Source of the DNA: CBDHDJ01 sp965261645
GTDB taxonomy: Bacteria > Pseudomonadota > Alphaproteobacteria > SHVV01
DNA: 64,000 bases
Assembly: GCA_965261645.1 (NCBI GenBank)
Contig: CBDHDJ010000004.1
Span: 1,426,001 to 1,490,000 of the forward strand
Direction of reading: 5' to 3'
Below, piece after piece: positions 18,103 through 27,096 of the stretch (its first letter is position 1; each line of letters opens with the position of its first letter). A program made the translations under genes and the position numbers. The notes beneath the pieces were generated by a model. It was given only the letters and a program-made list of their open reading frames with translations, was not told the origin of the DNA and did no database searches.

Positions 18103-19575
18103 ATGGCGTATTCGACATCTCTGCTCGACTGGCTCGACAAGATGCGCGGCGTCCACGTGCTGTGCGTCGGCGATGTGATGCTCGATCTCTATGTCTATGG
18201 TGCGGTGGACCGCGTCTCGCCCGAGGCGCCTATCCCGGTCATCCAAATCGAGCGCGAGGACGCCATGTTGGGCGGCGTGGGAAACGTGGTCCGCAACGTC
18301 GTCGCGCTGGGCGGCAGCGCCACCATCGTCGCGGTCAGGGGCGATGACGGGGCGGGCGCCGCCATCATGGGCCTGCTGGCGAACGAATCGCGGATGCGCG
18401 ACGAGATTTGCATCGATCCCGGCCGCCTGACCACCGTCAAGACCCGCTATGTCGCAGGCAGCCAGCAACTCCTGCGCGCGGATCACGAGACCCGTCAGCC
18501 GCTGAGTGGGGAGCTGGTGGTCAACCTCCTGGCGGCTGTCGACGGCGCGCTGGCCGAAGCCGATATCGTCATTTTGTCCGATTACGACAAAGGCGTGGTG
18601 ACCGACGAGGTGATCGCCGGGGTCGTCCGGCATGCCGGTGCGGCCAGCAAGCCCGTGCTGGTCGATCCCAAGAGCTCCGATTTCTCCCGCTATCGCGGCG
18701 TCGACTTGCTCACGCCCAATCAGGCGGAATTGGCAGCCGCGGTTCGCCGGCCGCTCATCGAGGACGACGCCCTGGTCGCGGCCGCTCAGGAGGTCATCGA
18801 GTCATGCGAGATCGGCGCCGTGCTGGTCACGCGCGGTGAACGCGGCATGTCGCTCGCCGGGCGGGACGGCAGCGCCCGGCACCTGCCGATCAAGGCGCGC
18901 GAGGTGTACGATGTATCCGGCGCTGGCGATACCGTGATGGCGACGCTCGCGCTTGCCGATGGGGCAGGCGCATCGCTCGGCGAGGCCGCGGCGCTCGCCA
19001 ACGCTGCCGCCGGTATAGTTGTTGGCAAAGTCGGCACCTCGGTGGTGTTTCCAGGCGAGATCGCCGATGCGCTGCGCGCCTCTGAGGGGTTGGCCAGTGA
19101 CATCAAGATCTGCGCTCTCAGCGTGGCCCTCGATCGGATTGGCCAGTGGCGCGATCAGGGTGCGCGAATCGGCTTCACGAATGGCTGTTTCGATCTACTT
19201 CATCCCGGGCATGTCTCGCTTCTCGAGCAAGCCCGCGCCGCCTGCGATCGTCTGGTGATCGGGCTCAACTGCGATGAATCCACGCGCCGTCTCAAGGGCC
19301 CCGATCGTCCGATCAACCCACAATACGAGCGCGCCATCGTGCTCGCCTCGCACAGTGCCGTAGATCTGGTGGTGACCTTCGAGGAGGACACGCCGATACG
19401 GTTGATCGAGTCGATCCGCCCCGATGTTCTGATCAAAGGCGCTGATTACCAGCGTGACGATGTGATCGGCGGCGATTTCGTGGAAACCTACGGTGGCAAG
19501 GTGGTGTTGGCGAAGCTTCGGCCCGGCTACAGCACGATCGACGCCCTGGCCAGGTTGAATGGCCGGAACTCGTGA
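18103..19575 (+). CDS. hldE: bifunctional heptose 7-phosphate kinase / heptose 1-phosphate adenylyltransferase
   Basis: HldE first phosphorylates heptose 7-phosphate at C1 and later transfers AMP to heptose 1-phosphate. The 490-residue protein has an N-terminal ribokinase domain (GGVGNVVRNVVALGG near 60, catalytic DVSGAGDTVMATLAL near 270) and a C-terminal cytidylyltransferase-like domain with FTNGCFDLLHPGHVSLLEQA, whose H-P-G-H (about 366-369) binds ATP. Both halves are full length. It lies between gmhA and hldD in a compact operon. The intervening C1/C7 phosphatase gene (gmhB) is not in this cluster. Confidence 0.96.
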   Translation: MAYSTSLLDWLDKMRGVHVLCVGDVMLDLYVYGAVDRVSPEAPIPVIQIEREDAMLGGVGNVVRNVVALGGSATIVAVRGDDGAGAAIMGLLANESRMRDEICIDPGRLTTVKTRYVAGSQQLLRADHETRQPLSGELVVNLLAAVDGALAEADIVILSDYDKGVVTDEVIAGVVRHAGAASKPVLVDPKSSDFSRYRGVDLLTPNQAELAAAVRRPLIEDDALVAAAQEVIESCEIGAVLVTRGERGMSLAGRDGSARHLPIKAREVYDVSGAGDTVMATLALADGAGASLGEAAALANAAAGIVVGKVGTSVVFPGEIADALRASEGLASDIKICALSVALDRIGQWRDQGARIGFTNGCFDLLHPGHVSLLEQARAACDRLVIGLNCDESTRRLKGPDRPINPQYERAIVLASHSAVDLVVTFEEDTPIRLIESIRPDVLIKGADYQRDDVIGGDFVETYGGKVVLAKLRPGYSTIDALARLNGRNS

Positions 19576-19614
19576 GCGTGTGCGTGCCCTGATCGGTTGC
19601 ACGGGGGGGTTATC

Positions 19615-20649
19615 GTGATTGTCGTCACCGGCGGTGCCGGCTTCATCGGGTCCAATATCGTGGCCGCTCTGGAGGCGCGCGGGATACACGATACCGTCGT
19701 GTGCGACGAGGTCGGCCACGGCGACAAGTGGCGGAACCTGGCCAAGCACGAGATCGCGGACATCGTTCCGCCCGAGGCGCTCTTCGATGTCCTCGCCGGC
19801 ACCTATGGCGGGCGGGAAAGCGAGGGCCTGCTCGATCTCTTCGGCGGAAAATCGGGCCGCGTCGATCTGATCATTCACATGGGCGCGAACTCGTCGACGA
19901 CCGACACCGACGCCGATCTCGTTCTGGCGCAGAACTTCAGGTTTACCCGAAGGTTGTGGAACTGGTGCGCGGCCCATGGCACGCGGTTCATTTACGCCTC
20001 GTCGGCGGCGACCTACGGCGACGGGTCACAAGGTTTCGACGACGACGGCTCGATCGAGGCGCTCGCTAAGCTCCGCCCGCTCAACCTCTATGGCTGGAGC
20101 AAGCATCTGTTCGACCGGCGCGCGGCGCGGCTCGTTGCACAGGGCGATGCGCATCCGCCGCAATGGGCCGGGCTGAAGTTCTTCAACGCCTATGGGCCCA
20201 ACGAGTATCACAAGGGTCGGATGCGGAGTGTCGTCCACCAGGCCTACGAAGTCGCGGCCGAAGGGGCGCCGGTGCGGCTGTTCAAATCACACCGGCCGGA
20301 ATACGAGAATGGTGGCCAGCTCCGCGACTTCGTCTACATCGACGATTGTATCGGCGTGATCCTTTGGCTTATCGACCATCCGGGCGTGAACGGCGTGTTC
20401 AATCTCGGCACCGGGACGGCGCGCAGCTTCGCCGATCTCGCCGCGGCGGTGTTCGCCGCGCTCGATCGCGATGTGCGGATCGACTATATCGATATGCTGG
20501 AGGACATCCGCCCGCGCTATCAGTATTTCACCGAGGCGCGCATGGACCGCCTCCGGGCGGCCGGCTACGACCGCCCGTTCACGCCGCTCGAACAGGGCGT
20601 CGCCACCTACATCAAGGACTATCTCGCGACCGCCGATCCCTACCGGTAG
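19615..20649 (+). CDS. hldD: ADP-glyceromanno-heptose 6-epimerase
   Basis: HldD (RfaD) inverts C6 of ADP-D,D-heptose to give ADP-L,D-heptose, the donor for LPS core. The extended SDR protein starts at GTG 19615 after a GGGGGGG ribosome site, giving MIVVTGGAGFIGSN, the NADP-binding loop. The active-site serine is in IYASSAATYGDG and the Y-x-x-x-K pair in NLYGWSKHLFD. The family motif KFFNAYGPNEYHKGRM is present. About 344 residues, normal for the family. It is the last gene of the heptose operon. Confidence 0.95.
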   Translation: MIVVTGGAGFIGSNIVAALEARGIHDTVVCDEVGHGDKWRNLAKHEIADIVPPEALFDVLAGTYGGRESEGLLDLFGGKSGRVDLIIHMGANSSTTDTDADLVLAQNFRFTRRLWNWCAAHGTRFIYASSAATYGDGSQGFDDDGSIEALAKLRPLNLYGWSKHLFDRRAARLVAQGDAHPPQWAGLKFFNAYGPNEYHKGRMRSVVHQAYEVAAEGAPVRLFKSHRPEYENGGQLRDFVYIDDCIGVILWLIDHPGVNGVFNLGTGTARSFADLAAAVFAALDRDVRIDYIDMLEDIRPRYQYFTEARMDRLRAAGYDRPFTPLEQGVATYIKDYLATADPYR

Positions 20650-20676
20650 GCCGGCCGAGCCACCCTCCGGTGCCTG

Positions 20677-21159
20677 TCAGAAATCGGGGTCCTGCACACG
20701 GTTCAGTCGGCTGGCGGCGTAAAGCGCGAAGCGCCGCGTCTCCTTCTGCCGCAGGCCCGCCGCCATGGGGTTGACCGGGGCGTCGCGTGCGATCTCCTCG
20801 CCAAAGCGGTCGGCAATGATGAGCCCGGCGTCAACCGGCAGGATATCGCTGGGAAAACTCTCCGCCACGGCGAAGAAGAACTGATCGCAAAAGCGCACGT
20901 AGTGCTGCCATTTGTCGTCGGCACGGAAATCGGCGACGCTCGATTTGACCTCCGCCACGATCACGCGGCCCCGGCGGTTGAGCGCAAAAACATCAACACG
21001 GCGTCCCGAGCTCAAGCAGAACTCGGCGAGCGCGCCGTAACCCATGTTGCGCAACAGGCGCATGACGCCGCGCGCGAGCGGCGCGGCGTCCACCTCGCTG
21101 TGCCTGAAGGATCGCAGGTCGAGCTCGAGTTCCTGCTGCACGGGGACTCCCCTCCTCAC
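20677..21159 (-). CDS. mmcB: MmcB family DNA repair protein
   Basis: MmcB is a putative nuclease of mitomycin-C crosslink repair known from Caulobacter. The 160-residue protein shows the PD-(D/E)xK-like core: GRRVDVFALNRRGRVIVAEVKSSVADFRAD, with D, E and K in the right order, and then the family segment WQHYVRFCDQFFFAVA and DAGLIIADRFGEEI. A GTG at 21141 follows AGGAGG nine bases upstream and may be the true start, six codons inside. No clean SOS box was found in front of it (see rejected items). It is convergent with hldD. Confidence 0.85.
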   Translation of the reverse strand: MRRGVPVQQELELDLRSFRHSEVDAAPLARGVMRLLRNMGYGALAEFCLSSGRRVDVFALNRRGRVIVAEVKSSVADFRADDKWQHYVRFCDQFFFAVAESFPSDILPVDAGLIIADRFGEEIARDAPVNPMAAGLRQKETRRFALYAASRLNRVQDPDF

Positions 21160-21280
21160 GCCCGGCGCGCATGGGTGCCGCCTCCATGGCGGCGCGAACT
21201 ATTAGCAACCGATCTCTTTAATCCTACATAATAGAGGCTATGTATTGCCCGGTAGGTGGGGCGCTCGGCTGAATCACAAC

Positions 21281-22507
21281 ATGGAACCGAGAACGACTAT
21301 CGACATCGCCAAGTGGGTGGTCGACGAGGGCTTGAGCGGCACGCCCGAGGTCGACCTCCTGAGTGGCTTCTGCGACCACCTCGTCGAAGCGGGAATCCCG
21401 ATGATGCGGACCATGATCGCCCAGCCTACGCTGCATCCCGTGGTTGCGGCGCGCGGTTTCCATTGGCGGCGGAACGGGAACGGCACGGTCCAGGAAGACT
21501 GGGAGCGGACCGTCGCGGAGGCCGGCGAGGAGTACAAGAAAAGCCCCTTCTTTTACATGCTCGAAACCGGCACGACGCGCTTGCGCCACCGTCTCGAGAG
21601 AGGCAATGAGCAGCTCGAATTCCCCTTGCTCGAGAAGTTTCGCGACGAGGGCGGAACCGACTATCTCGCTGTCAGGACCGAGTTCGGTGAGGCCGACCGG
21701 CTGGGACCCGTCAGGGGCCTGCTCTCGTCATGGACGAGCGACGGGCCTTCCGGGTTCAGCGATGAGGATCTGACCGCCATCGAACAGCTACTGCCGGTTC
21801 TCGCGCTCGCCTTCAAGGGCGCCTCGACCTACCGCATCGCCAACAGCGTCGCCTAGACCTATCTCGGCGCGGAGGCAGGCCGCCGGGTGCTCCATGGCGA
21901 GATCGAACGCGGGTCATTCGAGACCATCGATGCGGTCCTGTGGTACTGCGACCTCCAGGGCTTCACCAAGATCTCCGAAACCACGCCGATCGGTGACATC
22001 ATCGAGATGCTGAACGCGTATTTCGAATGCATGGTCGAGCCCATTCACGCCCATGGCGGCGAGGTGCTCAAGTTCATGGGCGATGGCTTCCTCGCCTTCT
22101 TCAAGCTCGATGACACCTTAAATGTGTGCCGCGGCGCGCTGGATGCAGCGGATGAGGCGTTGGCGCGGGTGGCGGAGCTCAACCGGACGCGCGGGGCGGC
22201 GGGTCAGCCGATCACCGAGTTCTCTCTTGCGCTTCACCTCGGCAATGTGATGTACGGCAATATCGGCTCGCGCGATCGGCTCGACTTCACGGTGGTCGGC
22301 CCGGCGGTCAACGAGGTCAGCCGCATCGAGGCCATGTGCGGCTCGCTCGACCGCAACATGGTGATCTCTTCGGCGTTTTACGCAGCGGCGGATGAGTGCC
22401 GGGGCCGGCTCGTGTCGCTCGGCCGCTATGCGCTCCGTGGCATGGTCCGTCCGCAGGAGCTCTTTACGCTCCTGTCGCCTGACGATTTAGCGCGCGAAGG
22501 GAAGTAG
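21281..22507 (+). pseudogene. class III adenylate/guanylate cyclase, split by an amber codon
   Basis: A 409-codon frame is interrupted only by TAG at 21854-21856, after ...RIANSVA and before TYLGAEAGRRVLHGEIERG. The N-terminal half (about 190 residues) is a sensory domain of a type seen fused to cyclases in rhizobia. The C-terminal half is a class III catalytic domain: metal aspartates in WYCDLQGFT and MGDGFLAFF, and the N/R pair of the transition state in VNEVSRIE are all present. Reading is otherwise clean, so a single base change would restore the gene. A second start after the stop (ATG/GTG near 21887) could still make a free catalytic domain. Confidence 0.8.
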
Positions 22508-22549
22508 ACGCTCGCGTGACCGCATGGGTGGCGTGACGCCGCCCGCGCC

Positions 22550-23727
22550 TTACTCGGGCAGCAGTGTCCGATGGAGGATGGCTGTTTCGAGCCGGGTGTT
22601 GACGAGGCTGGCGTGGCTGAGATTGGCGCGGGTCAGGTTGGCGCCACTGAGATCGGCGCCCTCTAGATTGGTCGGCCACGAACGGCCGGTCTCATCGCCC
22701 CGGCGATCCTTGAGCGGCATGGGCAGGAGATGCGCCCCGCGCAGCTTCGCCTGGTCGAGAAGCGCGTGGCTGAGGTTGGTGCCCCGCATGTCGGCCAATG
22801 AGAAATCGGCACGCGACAGACTCGCACCGGAAAAGTCGGTAAACAACAACGTGGCGCGCGTAAAGTTCATGTCCGTCAGGTTGGCATTGCGAAAGTCGGC
22901 GCCGCTCAGAGCCACGCCGCACAGGTCGGCGTTGGTCAGCTCGCGGTTCGCCATCATGGCCCGCGCGCCGCGGGTCCCGTCGGTGCTGGTCCACAGCACG
23001 TGCTGTTTGATGATTTCCTGGAGCTCGCCGGGCAGACCCTCAAGCCGGGCGCCCAGGTTGGCGGTGTCCGTGTTGGCCACCGACAGATCGACGTCCTCGA
23101 ACGTGACCCCGCTGAGGTTCGCGCCCCGAAAATCAGTCGCGGTGACGATGGCGTTGCTGAGGTCCGCGCCCGACAGGTCCGCCTCGCGAAGCTTGGCACG
23201 CACCAGATTGGCGCCGCCGAGATTAGCGCTGGAGAGATCCGCCCGTGTAAGTTCGGCCTTCCGGAAGTTGGCGTGGGTGAGCGAGGCACCGGCGAGATAG
23301 GCTTCGCTAAGATTGGCTTTCTCGAAATCGGCATCGTCGAGTTCGGCGTTGGACAGATCCGTCCGGCGCACCGGCCGGATGTCGGTGTCGAGCGCACCGG
23401 GCCTGAGGTCGGCCTCGCGCAGGTCGGCACCGCGCAAATTCGTTTCGTGGGCATCCGCGCCTCTGAGATCGGCCCGGAAGAACTGTGCGTTGGGGGATAC
23501 CGAGCGCTCGAGATTGACGCAGAACATGTCGGCAAACCTGAAGTCGGCCTCATCCAGTATCGCGTCGCTCAAATCAGCGCCGGTCAGCTGGCCGACTGGA
23601 GGTTGATTTTGGGCAGTCGCATGCCAGACAGATCGGCGAATTTCAGGTCGGCGCGCCGGCCGCCCATCAGGCCGTGGACATAGCGATCATGGTCCTTGAC
23701 GATGCTGCCGAACTGTTCTGGCGTCAT
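22550..23727 (-). pseudogene. pentapeptide-repeat protein with a -1 frameshift
   Basis: The protein is a long right-handed beta-helix made of A(D/N)LxX repeats (for example ANLSEAYLAGASL, RADLSSANLGGANL). The gene should start at the ATG at 23727 with MTPEQFGSIVKDHDRYVHGL, the common leader of this family in Rhodospirillales. The leader frame ends in NLQSAS and a TGA, while LTGADLSDAILDEAD continues in another frame; two bases (23588-23589) stand where a codon is needed, so one base was lost. The remaining 340-residue frame (22550-23572) has no good start of its own. Function of such repeats varies from gyrase protection to membrane scaffolds; none can be assigned. It lies between two broken cyclase genes. 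Confidence 0.8.
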
Positions 23728-24046
23728 GGAACACGTCCGTCCCTGCACAAAGCTGAGAGGCTGCCTTTCGCACAGATCGAGCAGAATGTACCGGGGTGCG
23801 TCGTGTCAGCGCTTTGGGGCCGCTTTTTTCCCGCTCCCCGTTTAGCCTCCCGCCGCTAGAGGTTACACCGGGTGGGACGCTTTGCCATTAGGGGAAAACC
23901 CGGATACCAAACGCCGCTCGGCGAACCCATCGGATGATTCGGCAGGGCCTTGCGCCGGCGCCTGAAATACCGTGTGGCGCTGGCCTGCATGGACACGTTT
24001 GTGGGGCTCCCCTACACTCGTCGGCCTATCCCGATCCCCGGCCGCC
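23728..24046. other. intergenic region between pentapeptide and cyclase genes
   Basis: The 319 bases separate divergent genes and should hold both promoters. I see no gene, tRNA or strong hairpin terminator. A run of six T at 23824-23829 after GGGGCCGC is not preceded by a stable stem. Confidence 0.3.
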
Positions 24047-25818
24047 ATGTCCTCACCGCCCGTCAAACGCCGACTCGCCGCCATCCTCAGCGCGGACGTG
24101 GCGGGCTATAGCCGGCTCATGGGCGACGATGAGGAGGCGACGCTTCAGACCCTCACCACCTATCACTCGGCAATCGAGGCCGGCGTGGGACGTCACGACG
24201 GCCGCGTCGTCGGCACCGCCGGGGACAGTGTCCTGGCCGAGTTTCCGAGCGCGGTCGACGCTGTGCGCTGCGCCGTCGAAATCCAGGACGAAATCGCCGG
24301 TCTCAATCAGGCCCTGCCCGAGGATCGCCGCATGGCCTTTCGCATTGGCATCAATCTCGGCGATGTGATGGTCGAGGACGACAATATCTTCGGCGACGGA
24401 GTGAATATCGCGGCCCGGCTGGAGACCATCGCGGAGCCCGGCGGCATCTGCATCTCGCGTAGCGTTTACGACCAGGTCAGCAACAAGATCGACCTCGCGT
24501 ATGAGGACCTCGGCGAGCGTGAGCTCAAGAACATCGCCCAACCCGTTGCCGCCTATCGCGTGTGTCGGGCGGACGAGGCGGCTGCGCCGGCGCCCACGAC
24601 GGACCCCGCGGCGCGCCCTATCGCGCCCCCAATTGCCGACAAGCCGTCGATCGTCGTGCTGCCGTTTGACAACATGAGCGCCGATGAGGAGCAAGGCTAC
24701 TTCGCCGATGGCATCGCCGAGGACATCATCACCGATCTCTCGAAAGTCTCCGGCCTCTTCGTCATCGCCCGCAACTCGGCCTTTACCTACAAGGGCCGCG
24801 CGGTGAGCGCACCCGACATCGCGGCTGAGCTCGGCGTCCGCTATATCGTCGAGGGGAGCGTGCGCAAGGCCGGCCAGCGGGTTCGCATCAACGCCCAGCT
24901 CATCGACGGCACCCCGGCGGGCACCTGTGGGCCGAGCGTTACGACCGCGAGCTCGACGATATCTTCGCGGTGCAGGACGAGGTGACCCACCAAATCGTCG
25001 AGGCGCTCAGGGTCAACCTCACGCCCGAGGAAGAACAGCGCATCGCCGGGCGCGGCACGACCAGTCTCGAGGCGTACGATTACTACCTGCGCGGGCGCGA
25101 AGTCTCCCCCAGTTCCGTTGCGGAGACGAACCTGCAGGCGCGGGAGCTGTTTCAGCGCGCCGCCGAGCTCGACCCCGGCTTCGCCGCGGCGCAGGCGGGC
25201 GTCGCCATGGGCTACGTGCTGGAGTACGTGAACCGCTGGACCGATCAATGGCCGTAGGCGCTCGACCAAGCGGAGGCGCATGCCCGCGACGCCGTGGCCC
25301 GTGACGATTCCGAACCCTTGGCCCATTGGGTCCTGGGCATCGCTCATCTGTGGCGCAAGGATTTAGCATCCGCCGATGTTGAGGCGCGCCGCACCCTCGA
25401 GTTCGAACCCAATTCGGCCGAGGGCCATGCGCTGCTCGCCAACGTAAGGGACTTCACCGGGCGCTCGGCCGAAGCGGTCGAGCTTTTCAGCGCGAGTATG
25501 CGCCTCGATCCCGAGTATCCCGATCAGTACCTCCATTTCCTCGGGCGCGCGCACTTCAACCTCGGCCATGACGGCGAGGCGATCGCCATTTTCCGCCGGC
25601 GCATCGAGCGCAATCCTAAAACCGACGTCACCCGCGTGCTGCTGGCCGCCGCGCTTGGCCATCTCGGCCGGCCGGGCGAAGCGCGGGCGGTGTGGGACGA
25701 GCTTCTCGAGGTCAACCCCGGCTACTCGCTCGAGCACCTGAGCGAGACCATGCCCTATGCCGATGCCAAACCTATCGAGCGGATTTTCGCGGGGTTGAAA
25801 ACAGCGGAATTGCCGTGA
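24047..25818 (+). pseudogene. adenylate cyclase-TolB-TPR protein, frameshifted and with a stop codon
   Basis: The intact ancestor had a class III cyclase domain at the N-terminus (ILSADVAGYSRLMGDDEEA, VGTAGDSVLAEF, GDGVNIAARLE), a TolB-like segment (PSIVVLPFDNMSADEEQGYF ... VEGSVRK) and C-terminal TPR repeats. Near 24913-24918 one base is missing: the frame ends in LIDGTPAGTCG, whereas GGHLWAERYDRELDDIFAVQ continues one frame over, as in the family. A further in-frame TAG lies at 25255-25257 after RWTDQWP. Two separate lesions make this a true pseudogene more likely than a single sequencing error. The isolated cyclase domain could still be produced from the first frame. Confidence 0.82.
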
Positions 25819-25859
25819 GATTGGCCCAGGGGTCCGGTTGATCGGGCCCGCATTGCCCC

Positions 25860-26273
25860 TCACAACACCACATCGAACTCCATCTCGACGGTGAGGTCCG
25901 GCACGGCGAGCGCGGCCACGCCAATCAGCGTGCTGGTCGGCGCTCCATCGGCGGCGAACACGGCTTTGTTCGCCGCGGCGACGTGGCCGAGTTTGTCCTC
26001 GTCGAGACCGACGACGAAGATGCGCATGTGCACCACGTTCTCGTAGGTGGCGCCGACTGCCTTGAGCGCATGGCCGAGATTTTCGAGCGTGCCGCGGCAC
26101 TGCGCCGGGAAACTGCCATCGCCGATGGGGTTGCCGCTGGGATCCCAGGCCACCAGCCCCGACAGGTGCACCGTTTTCCCCGAGCCCCCTTCGGTCGTGA
26201 TGATCTGGGTGAAGCCGTAGGGCCGGCCGTCGAACAAGGTCTCGGGATGGAGGTGGTGAATCGTTGCAGGCAT
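25860..26273 (-). CDS. RidA family protein (YjgF/YER057c/UK114)
   Basis: A 137-residue RidA-type protein. RidA enzymes hydrolyse reactive enamine/imine intermediates from amino acid metabolism, as trimers. Family features are TVHLSGLVAWDPSGNPIGDG, the CRGTLENLGHALKAVGATYENVVHMRIFV stretch and the late PTSTLIGVAALAVPDLTVEME with the substrate-binding glutamate. The conserved arginine of the active site can be matched to VVHMRIFV. It precedes, on the same strand, nothing further and follows the dienelactone hydrolase by 27 bases, so they probably share an mRNA. Confidence 0.9.
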   Translation of the reverse strand: MPATIHHLHPETLFDGRPYGFTQIITTEGGSGKTVHLSGLVAWDPSGNPIGDGSFPAQCRGTLENLGHALKAVGATYENVVHMRIFVVGLDEDKLGHVAAANKAVFAADGAPTSTLIGVAALAVPDLTVEMEFDVVL

Positions 26274-26300
26274 GGGGCGTCCTTTCGTTCTAGCGGGCGG

Positions 26301-27008
26301 TCAGCCGAGATGGGCCGCGAGGAACTCGAGCGTGCGCCGATTGGCGAGCTCGGCGGCGTCTTCGACGTAGTTAAAATATTTTGTGCCGAGGCGCGCGAAA
26401 CCGTGATCGAGGCCCGGGTAGCGGTGGATCGTGACGAGCGCGTGATCGGCCAGCGCTGAAGTGAAGGTGGCGATCGCCTCCGGCGTCATCGTCTGATCGG
26501 CGTCGGCGACGTGAAGCATCAGCGGCTTGGCGATCGCGCCCGCCTCATCGAGCCTTTGCTCGATGCCGACGCCGTAATAGCCCACCGCGCAGTCGGCGTC
26601 GGTGCGCGCCGCGAGCAGGTAGGCCAGGAGGCCGCCAAGACAGTAGCCCACACCACCCACACGGCCGGTGCACCCTTCGAGGCCGCAGAGGTGCGCGATG
26701 GTCGTTCGCAGATCCACGATGCCGGTATCGACATCGAACGAATCCAGCAGGGCAAAGGCATGTTTGACGTCGTCTTCCAATCTATCGGTCAGGTCGTAGA
26801 GCCCGGGCTCCTGGCGCCGGTAGAGATCGGGGCCGAGCGCGATGTAACCGGCCTGGGCGAGGACGTCGCAAACGTGGCACACGAAGGGGTTGAGACCGAA
26901 CATCTCCTGCATGACCACAGCGCCGGGCCCGGCTCCCGGTTCCGGGGTGGCCAGGTACGCGGCGAACGAGCCGTCCGCGCCGGAGAGCGTCGTCATCGAA
27001 CCGGCCAT
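26301..27008 (-). CDS. dienelactone hydrolase family protein
   Basis: An alpha/beta hydrolase of 235 residues. The nucleophile is cysteine in GGVGYCLGG (the DLH variant of G-x-S-x-G), with aspartate in VADADQTMTPE and histidine in YPGLDHGFARLG. Dienelactone hydrolase opens 4-carboxymethylenebutenolides in chloroaromatic breakdown, but most family members have other, unknown ester substrates. The ATG at 27008 (MAGSMTTLSGADG) was preferred over one 72 bases upstream because it follows GAGGGAGCATTCC. Confidence 0.9.
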   Translation of the reverse strand: MAGSMTTLSGADGSFAAYLATPEPGAGPGAVVMQEMFGLNPFVCHVCDVLAQAGYIALGPDLYRRQEPGLYDLTDRLEDDVKHAFALLDSFDVDTGIVDLRTTIAHLCGLEGCTGRVGGVGYCLGGLLAYLLAARTDADCAVGYYGVGIEQRLDEAGAIAKPLMLHVADADQTMTPEAIATFTSALADHALVTIHRYPGLDHGFARLGTKYFNYVEDAAELANRRTLEFLAAHLG

Positions 27009-27096
27009 GGAATGCTCCCTCTCAGGCCCAACGAAAGGCGGGAGGCCCGATGCCTCCCGTCCTCGTAGTGGCCCCGACACGGCTGTGCGCGGTGCG

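Noticed and set aside
21160..21215. LexA/SOS box in front of mmcB
   Set aside because: GAAC at 21196 is followed seven bases later by AACC, not GAAC, so the alphaproteobacterial GTTC-N7-GTTC box is not met.
22524..23683. Long plus-strand frames opposite the pentapeptide gene
   Set aside because: They are mirror images of the repeat codons on the minus strand and show only the complementary periodicity.
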